A stretch of 64,000 bases of DNA from Chloroflexi bacterium HGW-Chloroflexi-10 (GCA_002840755.1 PHBZ01000013.1:62001-126000); one strand, 5' to 3'; shown: positions 35,751 through 44,544, counted from the stretch's first letter. The notes: a model not told the origin generated them from the letters alone. Made by a program: numbers and translations.

Positions 35751-35789
35751 ATTTATTATCGTATATTAATGTGCAAAGAGCAATTTATT
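35744..35789 (-). promoter_or_regulatory. Promoter and 14-base direct repeat between tRNA-Cys and the SAM riboswitch
   Basis: On the minus strand TTGCTC (35783-35778), 17 bases, GATAAT (35760-35755). The plus strand carries AAGAGCAATTTATT twice (35744-35757 and 35776-35789), 32 bases apart, so each copy overlaps one promoter element. The repeat could bind a regulator or be a small duplication. Confidence 0.6.
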
Positions 35790-35797
35790 TAAAAAGG

Positions 35798-35868
35798 AGA
35801 CGACGGTGGGATTTGAACCCACGCTCAGGATTTTGCAGACCCTTGCCTTGCCGCTTGGCCACGCCGTC
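35798..35868 (-). tRNA. tRNA-Cys (anticodon GCA)
   Basis: The minus strand folds as a cloverleaf: acceptor GACGGCG with CGTCGTC, D arm GCC...GGC, anticodon loop CTGCAAA with GCA at 35834-35836, T arm GTGGG-TTCAAAT-CCCAC, discriminator U. CC follows but the A of CCA is not encoded. It lies 80 bases after cysK in the same direction and may be cut from the same transcript. Confidence 0.96.
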
Positions 35869-35948
35869 CCAAAAAATTTTGCAGTGAGAGGCCTATTCTG
35901 AGAACATTATTCTCCTTTTCGATACGCCATCTGCAAATCCATTGAAGA

Positions 35949-36884
35949 CTAATCCGCCAAATTGGCAAATAAAGGTGTGCTCAAATAACGCTCACCAAAC
36001 GAAGGGATGATGACCACAATTAATTTTCCGGCATTCTCAGGGCGCCTGGCAACCTGTAAAGCCGCCCAGGTGGCCGCCCCGGAAGAAATACCCACCAGCA
36101 GACCTTCTTCTTTCGCCAACCGCCGGGCAGTATCAAAAGCATCATCATTCGTTACACGGATAACTTCATCGTATATTTTGGTATTCAACACATCCGGCAC
36201 AAAACCGGCGCCGATTCCCTGAATTGGATGCGGGCCTTTCACCCCGCCGGAAAGCACTGGTGAAGCATCCGGTTCCACGGCAATTACCTGGAAGGACGGC
36301 TTACGCGCTTTAATCACTTCACCCACCCCGGTAATCGTACCACCGGTGCCAATGCCGGATACCAAAAAATCCACCTTGCCGTCCGTATCCCGCCAGATTT
36401 CCTCAGCAGTAGTTTTACGATGAATCTCAGGGTTGGCCGGATTTTTGAATTGCTGCGGAAGAAAATGATGCTCCGGGTCACTGGCTACAATTTCTTCTGC
36501 ACGGCGAATGGCGCCAACCATGCCTTCACTCCCGGGTGTGAGTACCAATTCCGCGCCATACGCGCGTAAAAGAATACGGCGCTCCTTACTCATGGTTTCC
36601 GGCATGGTCAAAATCAGCTTATAACCGCGGGCTGCCGCTACCATTGCCAGCGCAATACCGGTATTTCCACTGGTGGGCTCAACAATCACGGTGCCGGGTT
36701 TAATCAATCCGGCTTCCTCAGCCGCATCGATCATCGCCGCGCCAATCCGGTCTTTTACGCTGTGAGCCGGGTTATAAAACTCCAGCTTTAATACCACTTC
36801 GGCCGCCGCGCCCGAACTCAAACGGTTCAATCGAACCAGTGGGGTATTACCGATCAGTTCAGTCACATTGTTAGCAATTTTCAT
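35949..36884 (-). CDS. cysK: Cysteine synthase A
   Basis: 311 residues. The PLP Lys is in [11 protein letters not shown], the substrate loop is [11 protein letters not shown], the phosphate loop is [12 protein letters not shown]. It makes cysteine from O-acetylserine and sulfide. AAGGAA precedes the ATG. The leader upstream holds a Cys/Met-rich peptide and a strong terminator, so it is very likely controlled by attenuation. tRNA-Cys lies directly downstream on the same strand. Confidence 0.96.
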   Translation of the reverse strand: MKIANNVTELIGNTPLVRLNRLSSGAAAEVVLKLEFYNPAHSVKDRIGAAMIDAAEEAGLIKPGTVIVEPTSGNTGIALAMVAAARGYKLILTMPETMSKERRILLRAYGAELVLTPGSEGMVGAIRRAEEIVASDPEHHFLPQQFKNPANPEIHRKTTAEEIWRDTDGKVDFLVSGIGTGGTITGVGEVIKARKPSFQVIAVEPDASPVLSGGVKGPHPIQGIGAGFVPDVLNTKIYDEVIRVTNDDAFDTARRLAKEEGLLVGISSGAATWAALQVARRPENAGKLIVVIIPSFGERYLSTPLFANLAD

Positions 36885-36927
36885 CGTGTTTTAATTCCTT
36901 TGTATCTATTCAGAATTGATTTTTGAT

Positions 36928-36976
36928 TAAAAAAATGGATGGCGTTTCGCTTTTATATCTGCGAGAAGCCATCCAT
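36928..36976 (-). terminator. Attenuator-type terminator in the cysK leader
   Basis: On the minus strand ATGGATGGC (36976-36968) pairs with GCCATCCAT (36943-36935) and the stem extends inward for seven more positions with one mismatch; seven T follow. It lies between the leader peptide and cysK. Confidence 0.9.
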
Positions 36977-37029
36977 CACTACAGCAATCCGTTGGGAGTC
37001 TGCCAGGTGGGTGTAAATGAGATGTGTGT

Positions 37030-37119
37030 TTATCCGAGCAGGCCCGCAATCTGTCGCTGAGGAGGTTGAACTCCCCGCGTGGTACACATACACATACACA
37101 TGGCAAAAGGTAATTTCAT
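37030..37119 (-). CDS. Cys/Met leader peptide of cysK (29 residues)
   Basis: ATG 37119 to TAA 37032-37030. Residues 7-12 are MCMCMC, encoded by strictly alternating ATG and TGT codons, followed by Thr-Thr-Arg. A run of codons for the pathway's product, ahead of a terminator and the biosynthetic gene, is the hallmark of ribosome-mediated attenuation. ACAGG lies five bases before the ATG. A second, eight-residue uORF (ATG at about 37137) ends at a TGA that overlaps this ATG. It would stall when Cys-tRNA (or Met-tRNA) is scarce. Confidence 0.8.
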   Translation of the reverse strand: MKLPFAMCMCMCTTRGVQPPQRQIAGLLG

Positions 37120-37244
37120 AAGACCTGTAATTTTCCTTTCATAACGACTTTGATAGTGGCTATGATGCCTCAAATAAAAACAAATGTCAAGAGGAAAAAT
37201 TAACCTTGTACAAAGTGGCTTATCCTTAATTTACCTTATTCCCG

Positions 37245-37271
37245 AATTCCTGATTCCAAGTTCCTGATTCC
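37245..37271 (+). repeat. Dispersed intergenic repeat, two copies in tandem
   Basis: AATTCCTGATTCC (37245-37257) is followed by a second copy of TTCCTGATTCC (37261-37271). Confidence 0.65.
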
Positions 37272-37342
37272 TGACTTCCCATTTGACAAATCTACCCTGC
37301 CCCTCATACAATCAATTATTCAACGTGAAAAGGAAAACACCT

Positions 37343-38056
37343 ATGCATATCCGGATTGGCTTGGAACAGGATTTTGAAGGGAAAGTGATTGCCTGGGCAT
37401 TGGATTACCCCGGTTGTTTCTGTTATGGCGAAGATGAACACGAAGCGTTGCTGCTCTTTCCACGTGCTTTTATTGCCTACCAGAGCTGGGTCAATTTTAA
37501 AGCCGGCTATTCCTCCTGGGTGAAAGATATCACCGATTTCGATGTGCGCTTGGAAGAGAGCTTTCAAAATTTTCAGGTAGATGAGCAATACCGGCGGGTT
37601 GAAGACGGAACCTACACGGTCAATGCCTGGTTCCAGAATGATTGGCGGGCTTTAACCGCCGAAGATGTTAAGCAAGCCCTGCTTTTATTGGATTGGTCGC
37701 GCCGGGATTTACTGGGTGTCATCGCTCCCCTGGACGCCACACAACGCGAGAAAAAATATCCCGGTGAACGCTGGAATATTGAAGGTATTCTTAAACATAT
37801 TGGCGGTGCGGAATGGTGGTACCTGGACAGCTTGGACCAGGCCGGTATTTCCCGGGAAGCATTGCCCCCTGACCCAATCGAACGCCTGACCCAGGTCCGC
37901 GAGCATTTCAAAACGGTCCTGCCAGAATGGACCGGCCGGGAATTGGTGCGTGGCAGGAACGGTGAACTATGGAGCCCGCGTAAAGTGATCCGCCGTGCCA
38001 TATGGCATGAAAAAGACCACATCGTTCACATTTACAAACTGCTGGCCGAAGAATAA
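37343..38056 (+). CDS. HicB-like domain fused to a DinB-like domain
   Basis: 237 residues from ATG 37343 (AAAGGAAA upstream; the longer frame from 37283 has no such site). Residues 1-50 resemble a HicB-type partial RNase H fold (RIGLEQDFEGKVIAWALDYP, then GCFCYGEDEHEALL). Residues 105-235 resemble the DinB/YfiT four-helix bundle: NIEGILKHIGGAEWWYLDSL and RAIWHEKDHIVHIYKLL place His residues for a metal site. DinB-like proteins are often thiol-dependent enzymes. Fusion of the two is uncommon; HicB parts elsewhere act as antitoxins, but no HicA toxin gene is adjacent. The role is unknown. Confidence 0.75.
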   Translation: MHIRIGLEQDFEGKVIAWALDYPGCFCYGEDEHEALLLFPRAFIAYQSWVNFKAGYSSWVKDITDFDVRLEESFQNFQVDEQYRRVEDGTYTVNAWFQNDWRALTAEDVKQALLLLDWSRRDLLGVIAPLDATQREKKYPGERWNIEGILKHIGGAEWWYLDSLDQAGISREALPPDPIERLTQVREHFKTVLPEWTGRELVRGRNGELWSPRKVIRRAIWHEKDHIVHIYKLLAEE

Positions 38057-38100
38057 TCATAAAATTAAATTTTCTAAATATTTTTCCCCTTATAAATGAA

Positions 38101-38129
38101 AAACTCCCGAGTATGTTAGTTCTCGGGAG
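38101..38129 (-). terminator. Terminator of the 28-residue membrane protein gene
   Basis: On the minus strand CTCCCGAG and CTCGGGAG form an 8-bp stem followed by TTTTTC. It follows the small gene at 38230-38316 at the right distance. No T-run follows on the plus strand. Confidence 0.75.
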
Positions 38130-38229
38130 CTCTCAAGGAGGAGAAACTTGTTGATCGACTGTACTTAGATTGTTCATATCATTATGAGTAATCAAATCAT
38201 CATCCATCATTTGAATAAAACTACCTGCA

Positions 38230-38316
38230 TTAGTTTTCAGATTGCAGGCCCGCCAGGCTCAATGCCGTAAACATTACACCTACAAAAGCAACAACCACAT
38301 AAATTACACCAGACAT
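38230..38316 (-). CDS. Small single-pass membrane protein (28 residues)
   Basis: ATG 38316 with a strong GGAGG six bases upstream. Residues 3-24 form one hydrophobic helix (SGVIYVVVAFVGVMFTALSL), and the tail is AGLQSEN. It has its own terminator downstream. The longer 93-residue frame to 38511 has no start signal, so the short form is preferred. Small one-helix proteins often join respiratory or transport complexes, but I do not recognise this one. Confidence 0.65.
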   Translation of the reverse strand: MSGVIYVVVAFVGVMFTALSLAGLQSEN

Positions 38317-38945
38317 AATAAACCTCCATAAAACATTAAAACTAACTTTAATAATGCATCCTTTCGAAAATAAATTTCCCTGCATAACCAGTATAAAGAA
38401 TAACACCGCCAACGCTAAAAAGCTTCGCCTATAGGAATAGTTCTTTTCCTGTCTTTTGGTGGATGTTTCACCCCTACGAATGACCAGGAGCGCTGCCCCA
38501 CCGCTTCCCACAACATTTCGTTCGTTGCTTTAATTATAGACATTTTGCTGCTTTTATAAATAGTTCCGCCTGCGAAATGAAGTGAATTAATGGGATTTTT
38601 ACAAGGAAATTCTTTGTTAAAGATCTATTATTTTTCTCAATAGATTAGACGTAGCAAATGGTCATTTTGTTCCCATTTTTCAATTAAATCTACATATTGA
38701 TATACGCTGGTTTTATGCAAAAGTTGCGTACTGGCGCAGTTCAAAAAACATTATCGGATTGTTCCAAATCATACATAGTATTTTCCGTCTTTACTCATTT
38801 ATAGAGGTATCATGATCAACCTCAGGATCAATAAAAATCTTCTGCAAAACCCTGGCCGACAGTATGCTAAAATAATTTATATTGTGTCAAAGAGTATGCA
38901 AATCCGCTCCTGGCGCTGCATCTCCTGAAAGAAAACTGGTTTCTC
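38317..38945. other. Long AT-rich intergenic region
   Basis: 629 bases between the small membrane protein and the divergent lipoprotein gene. A TATAAT on the minus strand (38538-38533) could serve the small gene and would give it a leader of about 210 bases. Otherwise I see no RNA motif, repeat or gene. Confidence 0.4.
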
Positions 38946-39983
38946 ATGCGAAAATGTATTTCCGCGTTTCTGATCTTATCTTTATGTTGGTTGAATGCAT
39001 GCAGCATAGCGAATCCGGGCATGGCAACCCCGTCTGCAAGCACGCCGCTGCCGGTGGCTGAAGAAAGGCCTGTCACAATGCTGGAACTGGCCGAACCACT
39101 TAACCTGGCCAAAGCTGAGCTTTCCGGGCTGACCTGGGCCGGTGACTGGCTGATTTTACTGCCGCAATATCCCGACCGTTTCGATCAGCATATCTTCCGC
39201 CTGCACAAAGACACCATCCTGGCATACCTGGATAACGCCAACCCGGCTCCCCTGCAGCCTGAAACGGTGCAGTTCGACAGCGCCGGATTACAAACCAGCA
39301 TCCGTGGTTTTGAAGGGTTTGAATCGATCACCACCGCCGGGCACACCGCTTACCTAACGATTGAATCACACGATGCCGCAGGGATGCTGGGTTATCTGGT
39401 AAGTGCTGAGTGGAATGCCGATTTCAGCGCAATTAACCTGGATGCCGGCTCCCTGATTGAAATCAAACCCCAAACCAGCCTGGATAATTACAGTGACGAA
39501 AGTATATTGGTTTTTGGCCAGCGCATTGTTACTTTTTATGAAGCCAATGGTGCCAATGTTAACCCCCAACCGCAGGCGCATTTATTTAATTTGCAGCTGC
39601 AAACAGACGGTACTATTCCGCTGCCCAACCTGGAATACCGCGTCACCGATGCCGGACAGCCGGATGAAAATGGTCACTTCTGGGTAATCAACTATCATTA
39701 CCCCGGTGACACCGGCAAGCTCGATCCTGCCGAAGATGCGCTTGCCGCTAAACATGGTGAAGGCGCCAGCCACGCCCAATCCGAGGTGGTAGAGCGCCTG
39801 GTAGCCCTGCAATTCAGTGAAAATGGCATCGTCCTGGCCGATCAGCCTCCCATTCAGTTTGCTTTATCCGCGGATGGGGAAGCGCGTAACTGGGAAGGCC
39901 TGGCCTACCTGGATGGGCGCGGCTTTCTGCTGGTTACCGATCAACACCCGCAAACCCTGCTGGGCTTTGTGGCGTATCCATAA
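38946..39983 (+). CDS. Lipoprotein of the phytase-like/esterase-like type
   Basis: 345 residues. The signal peptide ends with the lipobox LNAC (about residues 16-19). The mature part has the repeats SGLTWAGDWLILL, GFEGFESITT and NWEGLAYLDGRGFLLVTD, which recur in the phytase-like beta-propeller group and in SdiA-regulated proteins. Function is unknown; it sits on the outside of the membrane. No operon partner. Confidence 0.75.
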   Translation: MRKCISAFLILSLCWLNACSIANPGMATPSASTPLPVAEERPVTMLELAEPLNLAKAELSGLTWAGDWLILLPQYPDRFDQHIFRLHKDTILAYLDNANPAPLQPETVQFDSAGLQTSIRGFEGFESITTAGHTAYLTIESHDAAGMLGYLVSAEWNADFSAINLDAGSLIEIKPQTSLDNYSDESILVFGQRIVTFYEANGANVNPQPQAHLFNLQLQTDGTIPLPNLEYRVTDAGQPDENGHFWVINYHYPGDTGKLDPAEDALAAKHGEGASHAQSEVVERLVALQFSENGIVLADQPPIQFALSADGEARNWEGLAYLDGRGFLLVTDQHPQTLLGFVAYP

Positions 39984-40065
39984 ACACATTTCTTAAAGAA
40001 TAATCATCACTGGCAGCCAGCAAGCATTCTGCAAAAAATACAAAGGGGTCAGGATCTGCGCTCTT

Positions 40066-40722
40066 CTAGCCGGTCGTTGTTGGTGTAGCGGTAATCGTCG
40101 TGGTCCCATCTGTGGAAACGTCAATGATCACATAGACCGACACGCCAAAGGCAGTCCCATCCGCATCGGTTAATTGAAAGTAAGCCGTATATTGCCCTGG
40201 AGTTGCCGGTGCTATCAGGGCAACCGAAATATCAACAGTTCTTTCAGGGATAATAGTTTGACCAACTGCCACATCGTCTTCACCCATATCTGTGCCGCTT
40301 AAAAAAACCAACTCAAAATCTTCATCCCATGTGCAGGTACCGTTGTTTTTTATGCGCCATGTCTTGGTAAATGCCTCTCCGGGGGCCATCACGGTATTAT
40401 CCGGAATGGTAACATCCGCTACATATACAGAGTTGTTACACGGGATCTCCGTGGCGGCAACAACCGGCGGCGGAACCTGGGCAGTAGTTGGAAGTGTAGG
40501 TGGTGCAGCCGTTTCAGCAACCTCTGCGGTTGGCTGAACGGTATCGGTTGGCTGCATAGTGGCGGTAGGTTGTTCAGGGGTATATTGAGCAGTCAATGTG
40601 ATCGCCACCGATGTATACGCGGCCTCAAGCGCATCTGTCGCATCGGGTTGTACCGCGGCATCAGGTGAACAAGCAGTTAACAATACAGCCAAACATAAAA
40701 GAAATACTTGTACAAGTTTCAA
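40066..40722 (-). CDS. Lipoprotein with an NBR1-type Ig-like domain
   Basis: 218 residues. The start is TTG 40722, chosen for AAGGTGG seven bases upstream. The lipobox is LLTAC. A Thr/Pro-rich linker (about 40-85) leads to an Ig-like domain at 95-200 with VMAPGEAFTKTWRIKNNGTC, then TWDEDFELVFLSG, a clear match to the Ig-like domain of NBR1, which is common in Chloroflexota surface proteins. The tail is Thr-rich. Its partner and role are unknown. The palindrome ACTTGTACAAGT (40704-40715) lies in its first codons. Confidence 0.85.
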   Translation of the reverse strand: MKLVQVFLLCLAVLLTACSPDAAVQPDATDALEAAYTSVAITLTAQYTPEQPTATMQPTDTVQPTAEVAETAAPPTLPTTAQVPPPVVAATEIPCNNSVYVADVTIPDNTVMAPGEAFTKTWRIKNNGTCTWDEDFELVFLSGTDMGEDDVAVGQTIIPERTVDISVALIAPATPGQYTAYFQLTDADGTAFGVSVYVIIDVSTDGTTTITATPTTTG

Positions 40723-40828
40723 TAGAAACCACCTTTCTGAAATAGAAAATAACCTGTACAAGTATAATCAACATTTATGAATTTTTGATTAAGGGCCACT
40801 TAAGCTCTGGTTTAGAGCCTGGGTTTGC

Positions 40829-42121
40829 CTATAGCTTATGCGCGGACCAGCTCTCTTCACGAACCGTAGAATGGGCAATCAGGCGCACCGCCCGTTCATA
40901 CAGCAGGTACTCCCACGCCCAATTGATCAGCACTACCAGGCGGTTGCGGAACCCCACCAGTTGCATCAGGTGCACAAACAGCCAGATCAGCCAGGCGATC
41001 CAACCGCGAAAGCGCAATCCAAACAATTCGGCTACTGCCTGGTTACGTCCAATCGTCGCCATTGTACCTAAATCTCTGTAAACAAAGGGCTGTACCGCTT
41101 CAGTGCGCAGCCAGCGCAGTAGATTTTGTACGGCTGTATCGGCTTGCTGCATGGCCACCTGGGCTACCATCGGCAAAGGTTTGCCGTCTTTACCTTCCAG
41201 ATAAGCCGCATCACCAATCAGAAAAACATTGGCATGCCCGGGGATTTGCAGGCTGGGTAAAACCTGCACTCGTTTCTGGGTTGCCTGCTGCATATCTAAA
41301 CCATCCACCAACTCTGCCGCCCGCACCCCGGCTGTCCAGATCAGGGTATGAGCCGGCAAATCCTCCTGACCGGTACATTGCAGTGTTCGTCCATCAAAGG
41401 CCTGGACCTGCTGACCAAAACGTACTTCCACACCCTTTTTCGCCAATGCCGTCAGGGCCGCCTGCGACAGGCTTGCATCCAGATGCGTTAAGAGCCGGTC
41501 ACCGGCTTCCAACAGCAGCACACGCACCTCAGAAAAATCCAACCGTGGAAAATCCTTGCGCAGCACCAGGCGGATCAACTCCGAGATCGCCCCGGCCATC
41601 TCCACGCCGGATGGCCCGCCGCCGGCTACCACGAAGGTCAACAGTGCCTGCCGGAATGCGTGGTCTTCGGTCTGCGAGGCCAATTCAAACTGGTGCAATA
41701 TATGGTTGCGAATCGCCTCGGCTTCTTCAATACCCTTCAATCCGAAGCTGTTCTTTGCCAGGGAAACATTGCCAAAGAAATTGGTTTCGCTGCCAACCGC
41801 CAGAATCAGGGCATCGTAGCTCATCTCGCCAAGATCGGTGCGGATGATTTGATTTTCCATATCCACCTTCTGCACCTCTGCCAACTGGAATTCCAGGTTA
41901 CGCTGCCCCCGTAAAATCCCGCGCAGCGGGTAGGCAATCTCATCCACCGAAAGTCCGGCGGTAGCCACCTGATACAGCAGCGGCTGAAAGAGATGGTAGT
42001 TGTTGCGGTCAATCAACGTGACGCGCACCGCAGCTTTGCGCAGCGCGCGTGCAGCACGCAGCCCACCAAATCCGGCGCCAACAATCACGACATGGGGTAG
42101 ATTTTTTGTTTGTGTTTTCAT
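40829..42121 (-). CDS. ndh: Type II NADH:quinone oxidoreductase
   Basis: 430 residues. The FAD motif is VVIVGAGFGGLRAA near residue 12, the NADH motif VVAGGGPSGVEMAGAI near 165, and the second FAD segment VFLIGDAAYLEGKDGKPLPM near 300. The C-terminal region (about 365-415) has the hydrophobic and basic stretch that binds the membrane. It passes electrons from NADH to quinone without pumping protons. A strong GGGAGGTG site precedes the ATG. A Rex operator lies between promoter and gene, so it should be expressed when NADH is high. Confidence 0.95.
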   Translation of the reverse strand: MKTQTKNLPHVVIVGAGFGGLRAARALRKAAVRVTLIDRNNYHLFQPLLYQVATAGLSVDEIAYPLRGILRGQRNLEFQLAEVQKVDMENQIIRTDLGEMSYDALILAVGSETNFFGNVSLAKNSFGLKGIEEAEAIRNHILHQFELASQTEDHAFRQALLTFVVAGGGPSGVEMAGAISELIRLVLRKDFPRLDFSEVRVLLLEAGDRLLTHLDASLSQAALTALAKKGVEVRFGQQVQAFDGRTLQCTGQEDLPAHTLIWTAGVRAAELVDGLDMQQATQKRVQVLPSLQIPGHANVFLIGDAAYLEGKDGKPLPMVAQVAMQQADTAVQNLLRWLRTEAVQPFVYRDLGTMATIGRNQAVAELFGLRFRGWIAWLIWLFVHLMQLVGFRNRLVVLINWAWEYLLYERAVRLIAHSTVREESWSAHKL

Positions 42122-42154
42122 CTTTCACCTCCCGGCAAATTGCCGGCATCTTGT

Positions 42155-42172
42155 TTGTGAACAAGTTCACAA
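42155..42172. promoter_or_regulatory. Rex operator of ndh
   Basis: TTGTGAACAAGTTCACAA is a perfect 18-bp palindrome and matches the Rex consensus TTGTGAAN4TTCACAA at every fixed base. It lies 14 bases after the -10 element of ndh, where bound Rex would block transcription at low NADH/NAD ratio. Confidence 0.9.
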
Positions 42173-42185
42173 TTAATTTATTACA

Positions 42186-42213
42186 ATTATAACCTTTTTT
42201 ATCCTAATTACAA
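42186..42213 (-). promoter_or_regulatory. Promoter of ndh
   Basis: On the minus strand TTGTAA (42213-42208), 16 bases, a perfect TATAAT (42191-42186). Confidence 0.75.
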
Positions 42214-42246
42214 GGGGCTTGTGAAAGTCTATACAAATTATTACAA

Positions 42247-42735
42247 ATGATGATCCCCACATCTGCTTTACTGGCGCCTAATTTCGCCACAATCCGGTGG
42301 CTGGGCCTCTTTGACACCCGTCTGGCCATTGCAATTCCTTATTTTGGGTCCGCGTTTGGAACATTTTTAATGCGCCAGGCCTTTTTGGATGTTCCCCGCG
42401 ATCTGGTAGACGCCGGTGTTATGGACGGTTGTTCCTGGTGGCAATTAATCCTGAATGTGTATCTGCCGCCCTCTCTCCCGGCGCTGATTGCTTTTGGTCT
42501 GTCTTCGATTACCTGGCATTGGAATGAGTTCCTCTGGCCGCTCATCATCACCAACAGTGACAAAAGCCGCCCTCTCACGGCCGGTCTGGTACGCTTTACC
42601 CAATTAGGAGAGATTGGCGCACAGTGGTCATTATTGACGGCCGCGACCTTAATGGTCATTGCACCGCTGTTCATCTTATTTCTCATCTTTCAGCGGCGTT
42701 TTATTCAGAGTTTTTTGCATTCAGGGCTAAAGTAA
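42247..42735 (+). pseudogene. C-terminal remnant of a sugar ABC permease (MalG type)
   Basis: 162 residues that match the second half of MalG-type permeases: MIP near the start, then GTFLMRQAFLDVPRDLVDAG, the VMDGCSWWQL EAA-loop partner and WHWNEFLWPLI. Whole proteins have about 280 residues and six membrane segments; here only the last three or four remain. The frame starts right against the ndh promoter region, no binding protein, ATPase or second permease is nearby, and there is no ribosome site. It is most likely a leftover of a lost operon; the remaining frame is intact, so the loss is recent or the piece is still made. Confidence 0.7.
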
Positions 42736-42789
42736 GTAAGCCGTCAATTTCACCGGATTTCTTGTATCTTCCTGAAAACACAGCGGCCG

Positions 42790-44379
42790 TTATTCTGCTT
42801 TCGACCTACGTTTTCTTTTTATCATCGCCAGGGGTATCTCAACAATTTCCTTGGTTCCCAGGAAATACACCACCACCAGGTACGCCAACAAAGCAGCGCC
42901 GCCGCCCACCACCAATTGGATCAGGTCCGCCGCCGGCAGGAACTGCCGCGCCGCCATCACCACCAGCACCATCACCGCGCTGCCCACCAGGGCCTTGCCT
43001 AAATCCAGCAGAATCCGGCGCAGGTCAACTCCCTTCCAACGGATAGAGAGAATCGTCAGCCCGATCGATGCCTCTACCAGGACCGCCAAACCATTGGCCA
43101 ACGCCGGGCCGCCGTGCGAAATACCGCCTTGTTCAATCGGGCGTGTCAGCCAGATCGCCAACCCGATATTCAGCAAGGTCGTAAAAATGGAAATGTATAG
43201 CGGGGTGTAGGTATCCTGTTGTGCGGCAAAGGCGCGTACCACTACCTCCAGCATGGATTGACTGATCAGGGCTAGCACATAAAACCGCAGCGCATAATAA
43301 ACCAGTTGGGTGCTCTCAGGTGTAAATTCTCCGCCTTCAAACAAAATACGGATAATAGGTTCCCCCAATAAAAACAGGGCCGCCGCAGCCGGGATGGCCA
43401 GGGTCAAAATTGCGCGCAAAGAGCCGCTCAATGCCTTGCGTTGGGCACTAACATCCTTTTGAGCCGCCAACGCCGCCATAACTGGAAAAACGGCTATTCC
43501 AATCGCCGTGCCGATCAACGTCCAAGGCATATTCATTAAACGAAAGGCGAAATCCAGCGCCGCCAAACGCCCCTCGCCCAAACGAGAACTCAGAGTGGCA
43601 TTCAACCAGTTGATACTGGCCCGGGCCATCAACAGATCCAGAATGCGCGGCAGCATCAATATAGCCACACGCCGCAGCGCCGGGTCTAATGCAAATTGCG
43701 GCACCCAACGCACTTTATAATACCAAATAGCGGGAATCTGGATCAGGAAATGCAGCAAGGCACCCAGCACAGCGCCCCAGGCGATCCCGAAAACACCCAT
43801 ACTCGGGGTTAGCACCAAAGCGCCAAAAATAATTCCCGCGCTGTAAAGCGAGGGTAGTAATGCCGGTGTGACAAAATGCTCATGCGCATACAGAGTTGAG
43901 GTTAAGATACTGGAAATGGAGAAAATGATCGTCGAAAACAATAAAATCCGCATCAACTGCACGATGCTGGATTGAACAGCAGCGCTGTATTGCGCGCCTA
44001 CGCCCCAGGCGCCGCTTACCAGCCAGGGCGCCAGCAGTGCCGCCGCCATTGAAAGCGTCAGGGTTACCAGAAAAATCCAGTTGACCACCTTGCTGAATAA
44101 CTGAGCGGCGCCTTCGCCTTTCTCCAGCCGTTCCTTATAAACCGGGATAAAGGCAAAACTCAATGCCCCACCCGACAGCATGGTATAGATCAATTCAGGA
44201 ATCACATTCGCCGCAGTAAAAGCGTCTAGCTCCGCGCCGGTGCCAAATTGCCCGGCCACAATGCGCTGACGCAGCAAACCGACCACAATCGATGCCGCCC
44301 AACCCGCGCTGATAATCACGGTGGAACGGGCAATCGCCCCTGTTCGTCCGCTGCTGGTTTTGTTTGAGTCTGAGGTCAT
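42790..44379 (-). CDS. murJ: Lipid II flippase MurJ
   Basis: 529 residues with about 14 membrane segments of the MviN/MATE-like fold. The N-terminal GLLRQRIVAGQFGTGAELDA and AFTAANVIPELIYTMLSGGA segments are typical and contain the conserved Arg and Asp of the central cavity. It flips lipid II for peptidoglycan synthesis, which fits a walled organism. GGAG precedes the ATG. It is followed in the same direction by the ABC remnant only on the other strand, so it is a single gene. Confidence 0.92.
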   Translation of the reverse strand: MTSDSNKTSSGRTGAIARSTVIISAGWAASIVVGLLRQRIVAGQFGTGAELDAFTAANVIPELIYTMLSGGALSFAFIPVYKERLEKGEGAAQLFSKVVNWIFLVTLTLSMAAALLAPWLVSGAWGVGAQYSAAVQSSIVQLMRILLFSTIIFSISSILTSTLYAHEHFVTPALLPSLYSAGIIFGALVLTPSMGVFGIAWGAVLGALLHFLIQIPAIWYYKVRWVPQFALDPALRRVAILMLPRILDLLMARASINWLNATLSSRLGEGRLAALDFAFRLMNMPWTLIGTAIGIAVFPVMAALAAQKDVSAQRKALSGSLRAILTLAIPAAAALFLLGEPIIRILFEGGEFTPESTQLVYYALRFYVLALISQSMLEVVVRAFAAQQDTYTPLYISIFTTLLNIGLAIWLTRPIEQGGISHGGPALANGLAVLVEASIGLTILSIRWKGVDLRRILLDLGKALVGSAVMVLVVMAARQFLPAADLIQLVVGGGAALLAYLVVVYFLGTKEIVEIPLAMIKRKRRSKAE

Positions 44380-44443
44380 AGGAACTCCAAGAAGATATAA
44401 GGTAAGCTATCAGGAATTGTTTTTTTCTCATTCCTATTGGGCT

Positions 44444-44537
44444 AATTCCTGATTCCGATTGATCACACCGAGAGGTACCAGAATATTATACCCAATTTCA
44501 AACTCCCCAATTTTTTATTTGCCGGATACCTGATTCC
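44444..44537 (+). repeat. Dispersed repeats in the murJ-pcrA gap
   Basis: AATTCCTGATTCC (44444-44456), then CTCCCCAATTTT (44503-44514, also at 51182-51193) and ATACCTGATTCC (44526-44537). Most of the 165-base gap is repeat. Confidence 0.6.
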
Positions 44538-44544
44538 TTCTTTA

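Noticed and set aside
36928..37140. T-box riboswitch before cysK
   Set aside because: I see no T-box sequence or specifier stem; the coding Met-Cys run explains the leader better.
42159..42168. GAAC-GTTC palindrome before ndh as a second LexA box
   Set aside because: The half sites are two bases apart, not four, and the full palindrome is a Rex operator.
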